This document shows positions 34,219 to 34,242 of a DNA stretch of 34,242 bases, in pieces. How positions within the stretch are numbered: the first letter of the stretch is position 1; the number at the start of each line of letters is the position of its first letter. This stretch comes from an uncultured Opitutia bacterium. GTDB lineage: Bacteria > Verrucomicrobiota > Verrucomicrobiia > Opitutales > UBA953. The notes under the pieces were generated by a model. That model saw only the letters and a list, made by a program, of their open reading frames with translations. It was not told where the DNA came from and did no database searches. The position numbers and the translations under genes were made by a program. The stretch spans positions 1 to 34,242 of the forward strand of contig CAIPVK010000037.1 in NCBI GenBank assembly GCA_903868455.1, in the 5' to 3' direction.

Positions 34219-34242
34219 GCCGCCCAACCTCGGAGGCAATCC

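Overview
The window is 34 kb of very GC-rich bacterial chromosome. A Verrucomicrobiota bacterium, probably from the Opitutaceae or a close relative, is the best guess. This rests on two giant autotransporters built from autotransporter-associated beta-strand repeats, the high GC content with strong G/C third-position bias, translation starts that mostly lack a Shine-Dalgarno sequence, and several intergenic repeat families. The taxonomy is inference; no rRNA or tRNA gene is visible. There is no CRISPR array, transposase or phage gene, so this reads as core chromosome plus one cell-surface locus.

Layout. (1) 1-1080: 3' part of a PLP-dependent trans-sulfuration-type enzyme. (2) 1087-2516, minus strand: a secreted YHYH-domain protein and a small charged secreted protein. 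Divergent from them, 2583-3705 encodes an atypical aquaporin-like channel and a four-helix membrane protein. (3) 3756-8555: a compact five-gene operon with a TetR-type repressor, an ABC permease (MacB/DevC type), an ABC ATPase, a HlyD-type adaptor and a NodT/TolC-type outer-membrane lipoprotein. Together these form a complete tripartite efflux pump with its own likely regulator. (4) 8787-10286, minus strand: 6-phosphogluconate dehydrogenase (gnd), divergent from glutamate synthase large subunit (gltB, 10469-14983), which is followed by a strong hairpin. Gnd supplies NADPH; GltB assimilates ammonia, but no small subunit gltD lies beside it. (5) 15035-16752, minus strand: a small membrane protein and miaB (tRNA ms2i6A synthase). 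(6) 16997-17728, minus strand: an orphan OmpR-type response regulator. It is separated by a 384-bp region holding an AT-rich island from two tandem giant autotransporter genes (18113-25378, 2421 aa; 25401-31622, 2073 aa). These are full-length paralogues with nearly identical C-terminal beta-barrels and divergent passengers carrying EF-hand/dockerin-like loops. (7) 31652-32422: exonuclease III family AP endonuclease, then a REP-like palindromic repeat. (8) 32694-34205, minus strand: proton-coupled oligopeptide transporter (POT/PTR).

The most interesting part is the regulator/autotransporter locus. The orphan response regulator is transcribed away from the paired giant adhesin-like proteins. 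The shared region contains a 12-bp-spaced direct repeat, a perfect 13-bp palindrome and the only strongly AT-rich tract of the window. The second notable feature is a family of 7-bp tandem repeats (consensus GNGGAGY). They occur twice as inward-facing arrays, and in three of four arms they directly abut or contain the stop codon of the neighbouring gene.
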